Assembly: GCA_024305405.1 (NCBI GenBank)
Contig: JAKNDB010000085.1
Coordinates: forward strand, 1,054,001 to 1,118,000
Source: Dirofilaria immitis
Lineage: Eukaryota; Nematoda; Chromadorea; Rhabditida; Onchocercidae
Direction of reading: 5' to 3'
Length of the DNA stretch: 64,000 nt
In this document: piece after piece, positions 49,883 through 63,500 of the stretch
Position numbering within the stretch: the first letter of the stretch is position 1
Layout: each line of letters opens with the position of its first letter
Made by a program: the position numbers and the translations under genes
The notes under the pieces: model-generated
Database searches by the model: none
Told to the model about the DNA's origin: nothing
The model's input: the letters and a program-made list of their open reading frames with translations, nothing else

Positions 49883-52800
49883 TTAAAATCCAGCTGGAAA
49901 ACTTCCTGTTTCACGTCGAAAATCACTATTTCCATAAATGTAACCATCCGAATTTACGATAAGTGCTTGTACGACACTTCGCAATTTTTCTCGTAACGTC
50001 ATATTTTGATTACGTTCATCGGCTAAATTCGTTATAATTTCCTAAAAATTTCATAATTTATTAAATAACATAAATTATGAATGGATCATGTTCAATATAA
50101 TAAATATTGTTACGAAATGAAAAAGGATTTATTTTTGGGTATAAGGGTGTAAGGATGAAAAAGAAATTTACTTGAGGTATTGAAGCTTCATATAAAGTTG
50201 TTGGAGGCATAAACTGATTATGAAAACGTGGTGCATCAACAGCTTCCTTAATTGTTTCATTATAAATAAGAGCATGAATAACAGTTTGAGCTATAGCTGA
50301 AATAATAATTGGACCACCGGATGCACCAATAACCATTTTTATCTAAAAAAAAAAAAACCAAAACAAAATTAAATGATTAATTTATTTATGAAATATTATA
50401 TTTAAAAAAAACTATTTAATCAAAAATAATGCTATGAAAATTTTTCTGAATATTTCTCTTAAATGCTAATTTATTAAATAAATCTATTTAGTTTTAATTT
50501 TAGCAAATTCTAATAATTTAGTTGATATTTCGCATTATTTTTATCAATAAATTATTCATGATATATAAATGAATCAGTATTATTGAAAGAATTTTCAATA
50601 ATACAAAAATGCAATATCTTATTTTTTTAAAAAAATTTTAACTAATAAACAAAGTTGTTGAGATTAATTAAAATTAGACAAATTTCAATTAATAATTTAA
50701 GCAATTTAAGCTTAATCCACCAAACATATAAATTTGCTCATTACTTAAATTATTGCCAAGAAATGTACTTTACTATTCTATTACATCCTTATATTAATTC
50801 TAAATTTAATCAATAGGAAAAATCAAAAAAAAAATTTTTTCAAAGAATAATCAATATTTTAATCATAATTTTATTTGTATTAATTATTTTCTTAAAATTT
50901 TTACCTTTCCTGTATTTTTATCATAAATAACCATCGGTGACATGCTACTTAATGGCCGTTTTCCAGGTTGTATATAATTTGTTGGTGATGGTACAAATCC
51001 AAAAGAATTTGATCGTACTGGAATTGAGAAATCATCCATTTCATTATTCCAAATAATTCCAAGCGTTGGTGAAACACGAAATGAACCCAATCTATATTGT
51101 AATTTTAAAATAAATTTCATTTTTTTTTCAAATAATGCAAATTTTCAGTTCTATTATGATTTTGAAATTTTTATTATGAAAGAAAAAAAAGTAGAAATTT
51201 AATAATCTCATGATATGTCATAGGAGAAAATAAACTTTTTAATTTAAAAAAGCAATGCTTTAAAAAAAAAAATTAATTATCATTGAAAATCAAAATCTAA
51301 AATCTAAAAATCTATTATTACCTTTTTATATTTCTTCAGTTGAATCAATTAAACATTAAAAATTATCAAAAATTTTTTTCTTTCATTTATAATTTGCTAG
51401 CTGCTGACTAAATTTATTTTAAAAGATATATGCTGAAATTAATTCATTATTATTTACAATTTATGGAATAGATAATAGTTAATTAAAAATTTATTTTAAA
51501 ACGTCTATATATTCCCTTCGATTTGCCAAAAAAATTTTCATTTTTTTTTTATTTTATTCTTCTTACCGCAACATTAATCAAATATCAAAATGTAAAATGA
51601 TACATTTGTAATTTAAATTAAATTTGATTGAATAAACGATAAATTATTTAGCATAATAATCTTTGATCTTATTTGTTATCATATTTGCTATATAAGAAAT
51701 GTACAAATTGGAACAGTAATAATTTTATTGTATCATTTAGCTTAATTAAAAATAATAATTACACTCGATTAATGGTACTCGTGCATGATACCGCATTATT
51801 ATCTCGATCGATAGCTGATACGTGTGATGTACCGTGATCTTCCGGTTGTTGAAATAGATCACTGACATATGTATTCAATGGTAGAGCTTTATCATTGATA
51901 AGAGATTTGATTCGCTTTACATAAGAACTAAAAATACAAATGTTAAAAAAAAAAAATCTTCGATTCAATTAATGAAGCAGTAGAAGTCTCAGCATAAGAA
52001 ATGTAAACGAATATTAAAACAATTATATGAATTAGAATAAGAAAAAGATAATATTGATAATCAATAAAAAAAAGAAATAAAAATAAAAAATTCAAAAAAT
52101 TTTCTAACTTTCAAAGCAATTTCTTGAATTCATTTGTAATTATTTTTAAAGATCGATTAATTTAAATTCACCTTTGAATCATTTTTTGTGCAAGTTCCTT
52201 AGCTTCTGGAACAAATGCAGCATCGGCAAGTTTCGTTCTTTGAGCATAACCAAATTTTTGTGCCTCAATTAAACGATGATAAGTTAATGGATCATCTTTA
52301 TCATATCCAATTTTTCCATCATAGAATTCTAAAGATAGAAAATCATTAAACTAATGATTCAGATCTAATCTGATAAAACAATTTTAAACTTATATCATAG
52401 CAATCAATAAAAAAATAAAATGCCATATAAAGTATGTTTGATTTATTTCAAATTAATCTATACTAATAAGCAGAATTTTTTTCCATTTCAATAAACAAAA
52501 GAATTTAATGAATTTAAAATTTTCAAAAAAATCTTGTAAGTTTCATAATATTTTAAATTTATACGTACTCTGTATATTGATTATTAGCAGAAAAAAAAAG
52601 TTTTAAAAAAGTATATTTACCAGCTATTGTCAATATGATATTTTGAGTGACAGAAGCTGAACTTGGTGGTGGTGGTCCACACATAGCATAATTCCCGAGA
52701 AAATTTTCAGCGATAATTGGAATTTCATCTATTTTTGTTTCGTAATTACGCAAATCATTCAAAGATACATAACCACCTGAAAAAAGAAGTGAGTAAATAA

Positions 52801-55800
52801 TTGAAACATTTTGATAGATGATAAAAAAATTGAATTCATTTATAAGATTTCATATCAACGGATAGTCTAAATTTTTGAAAAATAATAGAGAATTTTAAAT
52901 TCCAGTCAAAAAAATTTTATACATAATTAAATCTAGCATGCATTCACATAACATAATAAAAAGAATAGATTATATTCCTGTAATCCATTCCGAGATAATT
53001 AATCATAAAAAAATAAATTGAATCATACCATGTTCCTCAATTTCAGCAGCAATTGTTTGAGCAATGCCACCTTAAAATATTGTAATTTTAGAAATAAATT
53101 TATTCAAATAATTATAAAATGAACTGGCGAATAAAAAATTGCTTGCAGCTCTGATTATACTGGGCATATTTTATGATATTCGAGACTATCCGGAAATATC
53201 CTGTCTTTTGTAAAATATATTCGAAGAAGATTGTTTCATACTACATATAAGTATTTTTCACAGATATTCTAATTATGAGGCAATTATTTGCAACATTTTA
53301 TTTTTTTAAATATTGCATATCCTCATGTAATAAGAGACGTATAGCAAATAATTTAACTTAAAAGATACAGCTTGCTTCATATTAATATCATTATTATTGT
53401 TTACATTTGTTATTTACTTGTTTAACAAATGTTATTATAAATATCTTATTACATTTATTAGTTTTATTTTAATTTAATAATTTTCATTGATTATTTTCAG
53501 CATGATATGTTTTTTAATATTTTAAGCTGCTCTAAAACTATTACTAATTAAAATTAAAATTTATGTTAAATTTTTTAAGAAATCTAAATGATTCATTCCC
53601 TACTTTTTTTGGCAATGTATGTATGGTATACTAAAATGCGCATTCAGATAATTTCAATTCTTTTTGCAGGAAAAAAGAAACTATTATTTTGATAAGTACT
53701 TAGAGCAATTAGAATAACTTTTTTTTTGACATATCACTTTTTTCTTAAAAATTTCACTTTACGCTCTTTTTTTTTTTGTTTGAAATTTTTTTCCTAATTT
53801 CTCTTCATTTGTTAAATTGCAGTAAATAACAAACTTATCACAATATTAAATTTTAATAGTACGAAATTCTTTTATTTTAGAAGAGTATAAATAGTTTCAT
53901 GATTTTTTGCATGATTCTGCTGCTATAGGTCATAATAATGATAATATCGTCAATAATATTTGCTAACTTTTTGATATAAATTTCTTTAGCATTATATATA
54001 TGTATATATGCTATCAAAGATACACATAAATAATATTAAAAACATTATCTGTTACTGTAACATCAAAATGCTATCTACTATCGTAACATGGAAAAATTAT
54101 TTGCCACTGTAATATTATGAAGTCATTTATTACCATAGTTAATATCTAAAGATCATCTGTAGTGTTAAGAAATTTGTTACTGTAATATTAAGTTATTTGA
54201 TATCGTAATTAATATTTGAAAAATTACTTAAATATTAAGAAGTTATTTGCTGTTGTAACATCAAGAATTCATTTATCATCATACTACCTGACTTATAGAT
54301 TTTTGTCCAAAAAAAAAAAAAATATAATGAAAATAAAATTAGTCAAAAAGACAATTAAAAAGTATTAACCACGATAAAATAGTTGTATTGGATCAGAACT
54401 ATTTGCAATATTTTGTAATGTAGCACCCAAATGATCTCTCGTAATAATATCACCTTCTTTATATACCTTATCAGTTTTTGGATCAACAAATACTTTCCTG
54501 TAATACATTATCTATTTTCCAATTAAACAATCTTATTTTTCTTCCTTTTGCTAAGATACGATCTAATAATATTTAAAAAAAAAAAAAAAAAAGAGAAGAA
54601 CTCCTCCAATTATTTTTCATTACTGGTATATTTGTTTGAATCATAAGATTTTTCTATTAATGCTAGAAATTAAAAAAAAAAAAAAGAAGAGATAAAGTGA
54701 ATTTTAGAATGAATTAACACTTACATTTTAAACTTTCTTTTCTTCAATTTTTATTAATTTAATTGAAAAATTTCCTTTAAAAAGAAGAAAAAAAAGTAAC
54801 ATAATCATTTGAAAAAATTATACGATCAAAAAAAAAAAACAACTTTTAAATTTATCATATGAATGGAAAGATAATAAAATTTTGGCAAAAATTTTACTTC
54901 AATGATGGTTCTGCCAATATCGTCTCTTCTAATTTAGCAAGTACTTCTGCTAAAGCTCCCGAAATTGGAAATCCTTCTAATGCTAAATCTATTGATGGTT
55001 GAAATAATCGATGCCATGATATTTTACCACTTCCGAAAAGTGAAAATATTGTCCATAATCCGTGTAATTCGGATGGTGTCGCAATAGATCGATATCCTAA
55101 AAGTTGGTATAAATATTTCTCTGTTCTAAATTTTGCTAATATTGATCAAAAAAAAATGTATACATTTCTTTATAATTTCAACAACTTAGGTTAAATTACA
55201 CACAAACTAATTTACTTTACATATATATAGTCTTCTTTACAATTATTGATCTTATTCTTCGTTGGAAAAATTTACACACATTTAAATAAAATGAATTCTA
55301 AAAATGTTTGAAGCAACGAATCTGTTAGAGCATCTTCTGGTGCTTCATTGAACATTGTTTCATTTGCTACTGCTGGTGCAGTTTCACGTGCGTTTATAAC
55401 GATGCATCGATTCGACGTACTAAAATTATCTTATCATAAATTTTTTTATTTTTCCACGTTATCAATATCTATATCTTTCTTGATGATTTTTCAAAATTTT
55501 CACATTATCCAAATAGCAAACTTTCAATACGTATTTCAAATACATTCCCAGTTTACTTATTTAACATTTCGATTATTGTCTTATGTGGCATTGTGAAGAA
55601 AATTTTTTGCTTGCCTTGGAATGGATCAAAAAATAGTACTTTGAAAAGTTCTGAAGGAAAAAATGTTTCAACTTTTCTGAAAACTTAATTTAATTAATTG
55701 GTAAATTATTGAAGCAATTATCATGTAAGATAATCACTAATGAATCAATAATTAGACGGGGTAAAAAATGATAGATGAACAATGAATAGAAGAAAGAAAT

Positions 55801-57442
55801 ATTCAAAATGATAGCAAAATAAAATGATAATAATAAACAGATGAATTAATGATAGGCATGCGAAATCGAAATTAAATAAGAAATCACCAAAGTAAACAAA
55901 CACTTGAAAAATCAAAAATAAAATTTGTCAAAAAAGGTTAAGCAAATAATACAATAACGAAAAGGTAATGCAAATAAATTGATAAATAACGAGAGAAAGG
56001 TAACGAGAAATAAACAAGTCAGTTTGATAATGCAAATGAGAGATAAGGAAATATAAAATAATAAAAAGAGAAAAAAGTAATGACAGATTTTTAAGTGTAA
56101 AATTAATCATTCAAGTTTAAAATTACCTATTATATACGGTCATGAGAAATCCACCACCTAAACCGGAACTTTGGGGATTTACAACACCAATACATATTAA
56201 TGATGCTACCGTTGCATCTATCGCATTTCCACCAAGCATTAGTATATCTCTGAAATTATTAATTTTGTAATTTATTTTAAAAAATAAAAATTTAAGAAAT
56301 ATGATAAGAGTTAAGAATTATATCATATCATATTTGAACTGATTAAATAATTACGAAAAATATTTGAAATGATAGAAAAATAATTGCAATTACAGGATAG
56401 TTTTTTGATTTAAATTTACTAAAGGTATTTAATTTTTTTAATTTAAATTTATTCAAGTATTTGGCTTTCTTGATTTAAATTTATTAGGCAGCAAAATTTA
56501 GTTAATTTCATTTTTTCTCAGTAGTGATTTTTTTTTCTTTCCGCAACGCCAATAAATAAGCAGACTTTGTCTTTTGCACTAAAATTGATAACAGTATAGT
56601 CGGTTATTCATGAGCAAATTATCATTGATAAAATCAGCAATAACACAAATTTGTTATGATAAAAGAATTTTGCTAATTTTTGATTTTATTCAACTATACA
56701 TAGACATTTTCTTTCGAATTTTCTTTGCGAAAAAGGTCAAATTTTTTCTACGACAATAATATCAGTTAACCTTCCAATCCCACTACATATGCCATTATCA
56801 GTAGCAATAGCAGCTCGTTTATATCGCGCATGCAAACTTCCACTTGGCCCAGGCCATTTTAACGAATGTTGCCTATTTATCTCTGGCACTGTTGAATTAT
56901 TATTTTGAATTGTTCCATTCGTTATCTAAATATTTCAAAGGTATAATTTGTGCAATAAATATTATTTTATTATTATTATTGCTCAATTTTTAAAAATAGA
57001 AGAATTATCAGTTGATTTCTGAAAATATTTGGCAAAATTTTTGTATCACAAAATTAATTGATTTTTTCACCTAAATGAAATCAATTGATTCCTCTTTCAG
57101 ATATCATCTATTTTAATATTACCATTGGTATCATTTTACTATACATTAACCATTTCAAGATTTTTTACGAGCTGAACAATGTAATAATTTAAGGATAATA
57201 TATTTTTACAGTAATCACATATAATTTATAGATTTTAATATGCAAATTACATATTTCGAAATAGCTATAATTAATTTGAAATTCAAATTTACGATGAGAA
57301 AAGGAAATGTTAATTTTGAATTGAAATTCAAAATTACCTGATATGCGTTGCATTTCATATTAAGAAATATCGCTAAAATTGCGGTGGAGACGAGAAATGT
57401 AATCGATGTAATGGCGAATAAAAATTTATTGATTGACAAAAT
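49883..57442 (-). CDS. Gamma-glutamyltransferase (glutathione hydrolase), membrane-anchored
   Basis: GGT cleaves or transfers the gamma-glutamyl group of extracellular glutathione. Thirteen exons join in phase (coding order): 57338-57442, 56771-56925, 56127-56249, 55322-55419, 54898-55096, 54370-54497, 53029-53070, 52621-52776, 52172-52328, 51763-51927, 50905-51091, 50172-50342, 49883-50041; about 614 residues. Exon one encodes a type II anchor (LFAITSITFLVSTAILAIFL) but begins in phase 0 behind an acceptor, so a short upstream exon with the ATG is missing. Family motifs are all present: GGNAIDATVA, GLGGGF, INARETAP (substrate Arg), LFQPSIDLA, the processing site DHGTSHVS with its nucleophile Thr, TSTIN, NNEMDDFS, PLSSMSP and GASGGP. 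The C-terminus is shorter by a few residues than vertebrate GGT. Oddity: exon 55322-55419 ends ACAG followed by AT, not GT; phase and family alignment both demand this junction. The introns hold repeats but no other gene. Confidence 0.93.
54040..54290. repeat. Degenerate repeat of about 30 bp inside a GGT intron
   Basis: Loose recurrence of TTATTTGYYACTGTAAYATTA-like units with variable spacing. Similar text recurs near 59780-59930, so the family is dispersed. Confidence 0.5.
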
Positions 57443-58092
57443 CTATAATAAAATTAAATGATTAAATGATAAAATAGCTGTTACAGGAAACCAAAATAAG
57501 CGATAAAAGATATTCAAATAATATTTCATTTATAAGATTTTTAAATTATTTATAATCTTTGAAATTTTTCCCTATTCAATTTCTGATATTTTTAAAATAA
57601 TTTCAAAGTCAGTTAATCAAAATTTTTGATTACAGCAACTATTTTTTGTTATACATTTAAGAAAATAAATATTATGAAAAAATATTGTTAAATTTTTGCT
57701 AACTTTTGATTACAGTAATTTACTTTTATTTGATTACAGAAAAAATTTTTTCCGATTTCAAAATTTGTTAAAGACAATAACAATAGGAAAATTGTGAAGA
57801 AAAATAAACTTTAAATGATAATACTCTTTTATTTGATTTAAACGATCAAATTAGAGCAAGAAAAATAATTTTGAAAATAATTTAGAAAAAAAAATTGTTT
57901 GTTTTGTTTATTGTTGTCGTTTCGTTAATTAAAAAAAAATGATAAATAATACTAAATTGATAATAGAGAAATAAATTGAACCAATAATATAAGTTCAATT
58001 TAAATAATTCTAATGTTATTTTAGTTATTTGATGATGGTTGAAAAATTGAGTAAATTCATACGAAAACATCGAATATCAGTTAATCAGTAGA

Positions 58093-58293
58093 ATGAATCT
58101 TTCGATCATATATATCGCAATTGTAGTAATTTTAGCAATTGTCATTATCAATCGGCTTTTAGCAATTTTCTTTACGCCATTCAATTACGTACTGATTAAA
58201 TTATATCAGCAGATATCTGATCAATTGGATATTTTGACAAAGGTTAAAATAAACGAAAAAAATCTTTTTAATTTTTTTCCACATTACCTATAA
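58093..58293 (+). CDS. Candidate small single-pass membrane protein
   Basis: ATG at 58093 follows directly after an ATCAG-type acceptor (TTAATCAG-TAGA). It opens with a 20-residue hydrophobic helix (IIYIAIVVILAIVIINRLLA) and then an amphipathic stretch (KLYQQISDQLDILTK). The frame runs unspliced to 66 residues; alternatively it is cut at AAG|GTTAAA (58246), with an acceptor near 58368 leading to a quick stop. It is divergent from GGT. In DNA this AT-rich a hydrophobic frame of this size can occur by chance. Confidence 0.3.
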   Translation: MNLSIIYIAIVVILAIVIINRLLAIFFTPFNYVLIKLYQQISDQLDILTKVKINEKNLFNFFPHYL

Positions 58294-59089
58294 TTATATA
58301 TATATTTTTTATCTCTTCTGTTGTTTTATATCACCGAAATTTCTCTTTTTTTCCATTCCATATCAGCAAAAATTAATGATAAATGGATAAAACAAAAAAA
58401 AAATAAAAATAGCAATCGATTAAATTTTGAAATTACTTTTATTTATTATACATTTATCAAACATAAAAGATATTTTCATCAGACAAATAATAAATTAGCG
58501 ATGATAAAAAATTTTTTTTTTTATACAAGAAATATGTAAAGCAAAATTTTTTTTAATTTAAATATTTTAAATTGTTTTGTTTTCATATTCGATGCTCAAA
58601 TATTTTAACAGCATGATGTAATTATTATTGAAATAAAAAAAAAGAAAAATTGATTATATATTTTATCATCATGATATGCCAGATTGTTCTGTGATAATTG
58701 AAATTTTAAAAAGGAATTAAAAAATTATGAAATAAAGAAGAATGCAATTTTTAAATCTATTTCTCAAATTGGTTTTGTAAAATTCATTCGACTTTTCTAT
58801 GCCGTTTTTTTTTGCTTATTTTATTTTTGACAACAACAAGAAGACTCTCTCGAGGTATTTTTGAATTTCAATGTCAAACGTAAAAATTATAGCTCAATAC
58901 ACTTGTCCCTTTTTCTTTTCTCCTATCATGCGATTATTTTGATGATAATGCGCGAAGACAATAATAAAAATTTTATACATTCTGGTTAGCATGATACATG
59001 AAAGTATAACTTATCACCAGAAATGATTTCAAACGAAAAAATTTCGCGTCTTAACTTGCTGCTCATTGGAAATAATTGGAAATATACGA

Positions 59090-59186
59090 TGAAAATACTT
59101 GGAATAAAAATATTCGAAGAATAGAATTATATATTTGGAATAGAAATATATAATCGAAGAATAGAAATATCTACTTGGAATAGAAA
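59090..59186. repeat. Short minisatellite, about 2.5 units of 38 bp
   Basis: Repeated CTTGGAATAAAAATAT / CGAAGAATAGAA blocks in head-to-tail order. Confidence 0.75.
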
Positions 59187-60479
59187 TGCTTTATATTGTT
59201 CAAAAAAAAATTCATTTTTTATGTAACATTTGATAGAAAAAAAAAGGAGAAATTAAAATTACTGCTAAAACGATTGCTCTTCGAATATTCTATCTAAAAA
59301 CAAAAAAAAAAATAACGAATGATTTATTTAAGACAAAGACAAATATGTAAGTGTAAAATTCTGTTGAATTCTTATCAATACTAACGTTTATAAGTAAAAT
59401 GCATTAGAAATGATTTTAAAAAATGATATTATTTTCTATGTCAATTTTAAAAGGAAAAAGAAAAAAACAGTTCACATTAATTTTATGAATTATTTTCATT
59501 TTACAAAATTAATCAAAATTACGTGATAAAAATGAAACTAAGAAATATGAAAATTATTTAAATATTATCAAAATATTAAAATATATAGGGAAAATTTGAA
59601 AATTAGGTAAATAATTTAGGGTTTTTTTTTTTAAAGAGAAAATACATTTTTTACTACTATGATATATTAAGTAAAAAAAGAAAATGAAAGACAATGAAAA
59701 AATGAATTAACAAATCAAAGTTTATTCTTCAATGTTTTACCTACGAAATGTTTATTATAAATTCGTTACTATGCAATTAGCAAATTTAATGAAGAAAAAA
59801 AAGTTGTATAAGTTTAGCTACTATGTTAGTAATTATCTGAATAATACATTTTTTATTACTGTAATGTTCAATACTTCCAAATTTGCTAAAAAGAAATATT
59901 TACCATAATATCGTTATTGTAGGATCAACAAATTTGGTGAGAAACAAAAGACTTTACAAATTAAACTATTGCTTTTCTTTTTTTTCATAAAATACCTAAC
60001 TATCACATTACATTTGCGGCATTAAATCTTATCATACCGCATCTCACTTTTACCATATTCCATTTTATCGTGTTATAGCATATTTTGATAACTTTTGTAG
60101 TTTATCGTATCTCATTAATTCCCATTATATCGTATCATGCGTGTCTTATCCTATCATACTGTAGTTTATCGTATTGTATTGGATTTTCTAGTTTTTTTCC
60201 TTTCTTCTTGTTACCAAAAATTAATTATTGCTCTGATTTTTTTCAAAACTTTTAAAATAGTTTATTGTTTATGATGCATTGTATATCCAGAATAGTTAAT
60301 AATGTTAACTCATTAATGCTTGATTATGAAAAATACGATGAAAATCGATCATCCTCATATTAGTTATTATACCTTATTTAACTAATATTAGATTTATCAT
60401 AGGATAATTTTACTCTCCACAAACTTGTTTTATATTGTAATTTTTGAATTAATGGATAAACAAAAAAAAATTTATTTAC

Positions 60480-60596
60480 CTATGAACAGTTTTTGTCGGT
60501 GATTTTCCACAATTAGCTGAATTCCGGGCATCACTAGTTGAATCAAATAATTGCACCATTGTCATCCTTTTTTTTGCCTCCAATCCTTCTAATTGC
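60480..60596 (-). other. Candidate exon, possibly the start of a minus-strand gene
   Basis: An ATG at 60565 opens MTMVQLFDSTSDARNSANCG then KSPTKTVHR and ends at a good GTAAAT donor (60474-60479) with two bases of the next codon. The same frame is open upstream to a possible acceptor at 60597 (QLEGLEAKKR). The text is hydrophilic and could be a cytosolic N-tail, which would suit GGT, but no exon of the right phase links it to 57442. It could equally belong to a different gene extending upstream. Confidence 0.4.
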
Positions 60597-63500
60597 CTCA
60601 AAAAATAGATGTTGAAATTTTTGAGACAAAAAAAAATGAAAAAATTAATTTCAATTTTTTAATCTTCAACATGTAAGCGTACAATTTCTGCATTTCAACA
60701 GTTTTTCTTACGCATTTCCATCATCTTATTTAAATTGCATATATGCTTCAAAAATAAAAAAAAAAAAAACTTAAATGAAAATATTATAACACACTGATAG
60801 CAAATAATGTGTTTGTCAAAAGTGAAAAAAATAGGTAAATTTCAAATATATTAAAAAAGAATAAATAGGAAAGTTTATTCAATGATTCACTATATATTGT
60901 TTTTTTTTTTGAACCATCGATAAATCTATAATCTGATAAATAAAAATAATTGAAATATTCAATTTTATTTCGAGCAAAAAAAAAAAAGCAAACGATGTTT
61001 AATCAGCCTTATTCTCGAATATCCTCAAATGATAGCATTTAGGAAATGTTGCAAATTTGAACAAACGATAAACCAATCAAAGATTATTCTTGAATACATT
61101 CAAAAAAAACGAAGAAAGAAACTTCTTAAAGTAAACTAATAACTAAACAACTTATAAATGATTCATATAAAATTAACCATTTATTATTGCAAATAAATGA
61201 TATGAAAAAATTTTAATTATTTTTTAAAATATTAATAATATATTTTTGAATGAATTAAATCATAATTTCGCATAATTTTAGCGAATAATTTTCGCAAAAC
61301 AAAAGTTTTTTTAAAAAAAATAAAAACGAAATGGATTTTTTTAGAAATTTTTTTGTTGTTTTTTACTTTTACTTTTTTCTTCTGTTCAACAACAAGTGAA
61401 AGTTTAGGAGTTTCAAATAAGATTTTAGCTTAATTAAAATTTAATATTTAATATTGGTGCATGGTATAGTAAAAAAGGAATGCATAATAATTGATAAAAA
61501 TCATTATTTATCATCATTACCATTTTTATTTCACTATTCCTTATCATAATTATCAAATTAAATGTAAATAAATGAAAATTTGCAAGAAAGTAAAAAACGA
61601 CTGCATTTTAAAATATTGAATAAAGTTTAAAATTTTAATCAATAACCGATCAAATCATAAAATAATTGTAATTGAATTTGATATTAACTTTTATATATTT
61701 ATGCTAATCAAAATATTCATATCATTAGAATTTTTATATAAATGATAAAAGAAATTGAAATTTTTGACAAATATAGAAATTATCAAACATTAAATTATAA
61801 AATAAGATACAATGAAACAATATTGATATTAATTCTTATACTTGTATAAATAATATTTCTGATTAAAATATTTACAGTATTGAAATTGTAGAAATGATGG
61901 AGAAAATCTTTAAATTTTAATAATAACTGATAATGACAATGATAAGAATAATAAACAACCAAAAGTATACTGTATGAAAATTCACTAACAATCATATTTT
62001 CAGATGAAAAAATATATATATATATAAAATACTGACAATATAATAATCTTTGTACTTTAGTAATAACTGATAATGGAAAATGATAGGAGTAATAATGATA
62101 GCAATTATGCTATATTAAAATTTAATAATACACATATATAAAATGATGATGTAATAATAAAAGAGATGAAATTTCAATTTACAGTTATGAGTGTGTAGAA
62201 TAAATTTAAATGGAAATTGAAAGGTAATAAAAATGATTGCGTAAAAAGGTAAAGAAAAAAAATTTGAAATGACAGAGAGAATGGGAAGGGGGAGGGGGAA
62301 TTGGTAAAGTATGATGATACAAGATTATGAATTTAAAATCGATAGAATATTTTACAATGAAAAGAAGAAAAAAATAAACTATCAATTAGATAATATATTG
62401 ATTTTTGTATGACATTTCTTCGATAACTGCACAAAAATGCATCAAATAAGGAAACAACAAAAAAAACAACTAAATTAACAACTCAAAAATGTTACATACA
62501 TACCTCGAAAAGTTTCGAGATTTTTTGAGGGGAGGGGAGGAGGGGAAGAACAACAACAACAATAACAATTTTTACTTTAAAAGAAATTCCAATTACACAA
62601 TTAAATAAATAACGTAAATTGAAGTGTATTTTTTTCTTATGATTTTTAGAATTCTTTTCTTTTTTTTTTTAGGGTTTCTGAATTCTTGAATCCGAAAAAA
62701 ATTAACTTCAAAATGATTGGTTTTTTTTTTTTAGGGAACTAAAGAATTAGATAATCAATTTTTGCAATTTTACAATTAAAATAAAAGAAAAGAAATGTTT
62801 CATTTTAGGATTATTGTTCACAAACATTTTTTTCCCATTCATTTATATCAATTATTATTTAATGAGAATTAGTTGGATATATAGAAGTTGTAAATTCATA
62901 TTTTAATACGTTTGTTTACATCTATTTCAATGCATTTAAAAAAAGTAGAATATTTTTTTCTCTTTCGATATCTTCAAGAATAAATAAGGATAAATGGATA
63001 CGGTATGCATGAAAAATATAAATCCATTGTAACATATTAATATTTATAGTGTCCGATACGGTATATATATATTTTAACATTTTCAAATTATGATTGAAAT
63101 AGTTGAAAGTAATTGTTGTAAAATAACAATGAGAAGTAGGATTTCAAAAAGTTCAATCATTGAGATATTAATTTATGCTATTGACAATTTCTATTTTCAA
63201 TTATATATCAGGTCATCTTGAATTTATTTTCTATTTTTATCCATCTAATATAAGTATAAGCAAGTTATATTCAAATTATTTAATGTAAACCATTTTTTTT
63301 TTGTATAACAGGTGTAAGTCATAGTATTGATAAATTTTGATAATTCCAATACAATATATTGATTTCGAAATTGTCATCATTTCAATTACATATGTGATAT
63401 AATCGGATTTAAAAGAAAAAAAAGAAATCAAATCAAGAAATCAATTTAGGAAAAATTATTACGGCATGATAGATTAGTCAGAAAATGATGTACGAATAAA

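Larger units (their letters stand above)
57443..60479. other. AT-rich 5' flank of GGT
   Basis: It should contain the GGT promoter and at least one short 5' exon, but no exon fits the required phase 0 junction into 57442. Apart from the candidate small gene at 58093 and the minisatellite at 59090, nothing was recognised. Confidence 0.5.

Noticed and set aside
59255..59295. Possible linking exon between 60480 and the GGT anchor exon
   Set aside because: Every acceptor and donor choice gives an in-frame stop or the wrong phase.
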